From Cellvibrionaceae bacterium (lineage in GTDB: Bacteria > Pseudomonadota > Gammaproteobacteria > Pseudomonadales > Cellvibrionaceae), in NCBI GenBank assembly GCA_025800435.1, contig JAOXRV010000432.1, positions 1 through 5,843 on the forward strand: a DNA stretch of 5,843 nt, read 5' to 3'. Below the pieces are notes generated by a model. That model made no database searches, was not told where the DNA came from, and worked only from the letters and a program-made list of their open reading frames with translations. Below, piece by piece: positions 5,836 to 5,843 of this stretch (positions are counted from its first letter, which is position 1; the number at the start of each line of letters is the position of its first letter). The position numbers and the translations under genes are program-made.

Positions 5836-5843
5836 CCTTCGGG

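Larger units (their letters stand above)
5460..5843. other. Gene-free, repeat-dense region upstream of the ABC transporter
   Basis: No supported gene lies in these 384 bases. Bases 5460-5600 form the immediate leader of the transporter and hold no clear promoter; a perfect TTGACA on the minus strand (5481-5476) is too close to the start codon and has no partner -10. Bases 5611-5843 are packed with inverted repeats: 5611-5627, 5638-5683, 5687-5722 and 5736-5835. On the minus strand one frame stays open from the window edge to a TGA at 5692-5694 (49 codons), but it has no start codon and resembles nothing recognised. The density of symmetric sequence suggests an intergenic repeat or mobile-element remnant that continues beyond 5843. 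Confidence 0.6.

Noticed and set aside
5692..5841. Minus-strand frame of 49 codons open from the window edge, possible 3' end of an upstream gene or transposase
   Set aside because: No start codon lies in it, it runs through the palindromic sequence, and its translation resembles no known protein. Another minus-strand frame is open for 16 codons to a TAA at 5793-5795, so neither can be preferred.
5460..5843. Cyclic-di-GMP riboswitch ahead of an adhesin exporter
   Set aside because: The conserved core of the known class I element was looked for by eye and not found; the hairpins here do not match it.

Overview
This window carries the three parts of one type I secretion system (T1SS), all read from the minus strand. 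In transcription order they are an inner-membrane ABC transporter of the LapB/LssB type (5459 down to 3282), a HlyD/LapC-type periplasmic adaptor (3295 down to 1445), and the N-terminal two thirds of a TolC/LapE-type outer-membrane channel (942 down past base 1). The channel gene leaves the window. The system, the signal peptide and the outer-membrane channel indicate a Gram-negative bacterium. Mid-range GC and resemblance to LapB/LapC/LapE-type exporters suggest a gammaproteobacterium, perhaps marine and Cellvibrionales- or Alteromonadales-like; the lineage is an inference without a search.

Layout. Bases 1-942 hold the partial TolC-like gene. Bases 943-1444 are a 502-base gap with no convincing gene. 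It holds a hairpin pair at the adaptor's 3' end, AT-rich dyads and a weak candidate promoter for the TolC gene. Bases 1445-3295 hold the adaptor, whose cytoplasmic N terminus is unusually long (about 206 residues) and carries six tandem 12-base repeats. Bases 3282-5459 hold the ABC transporter, which overlaps the adaptor by 14 bases and is almost certainly co-transcribed with it. Bases 5460-5843 contain no supported gene. Beyond the transporter's ribosome binding site this stretch is packed with inverted repeats: a 36-bp near-perfect palindrome, a nested hairpin, and a large inverted repeat of about 100 bases running close to the window edge. It looks like an intergenic repeat or mobile-element remnant.

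How the genes work together. The ABC protein uses ATP to push an unfolded substrate through its membrane domains. The adaptor trimer bridges the periplasm, and the TolC trimer completes the channel to the outside. The ABC protein has a degenerate C39-like N-terminal domain without the expected catalytic Cys and His. This fits export of large RTX or adhesin substrates that keep their C-terminal signal, rather than bacteriocins cleaved at a double-glycine leader. No substrate, LapD or LapG gene is in view, so the cargo is unknown.

The core genes are of known families. The less explained parts are the structured region upstream of the transporter and the repeat-bearing N-terminal extension of the adaptor.
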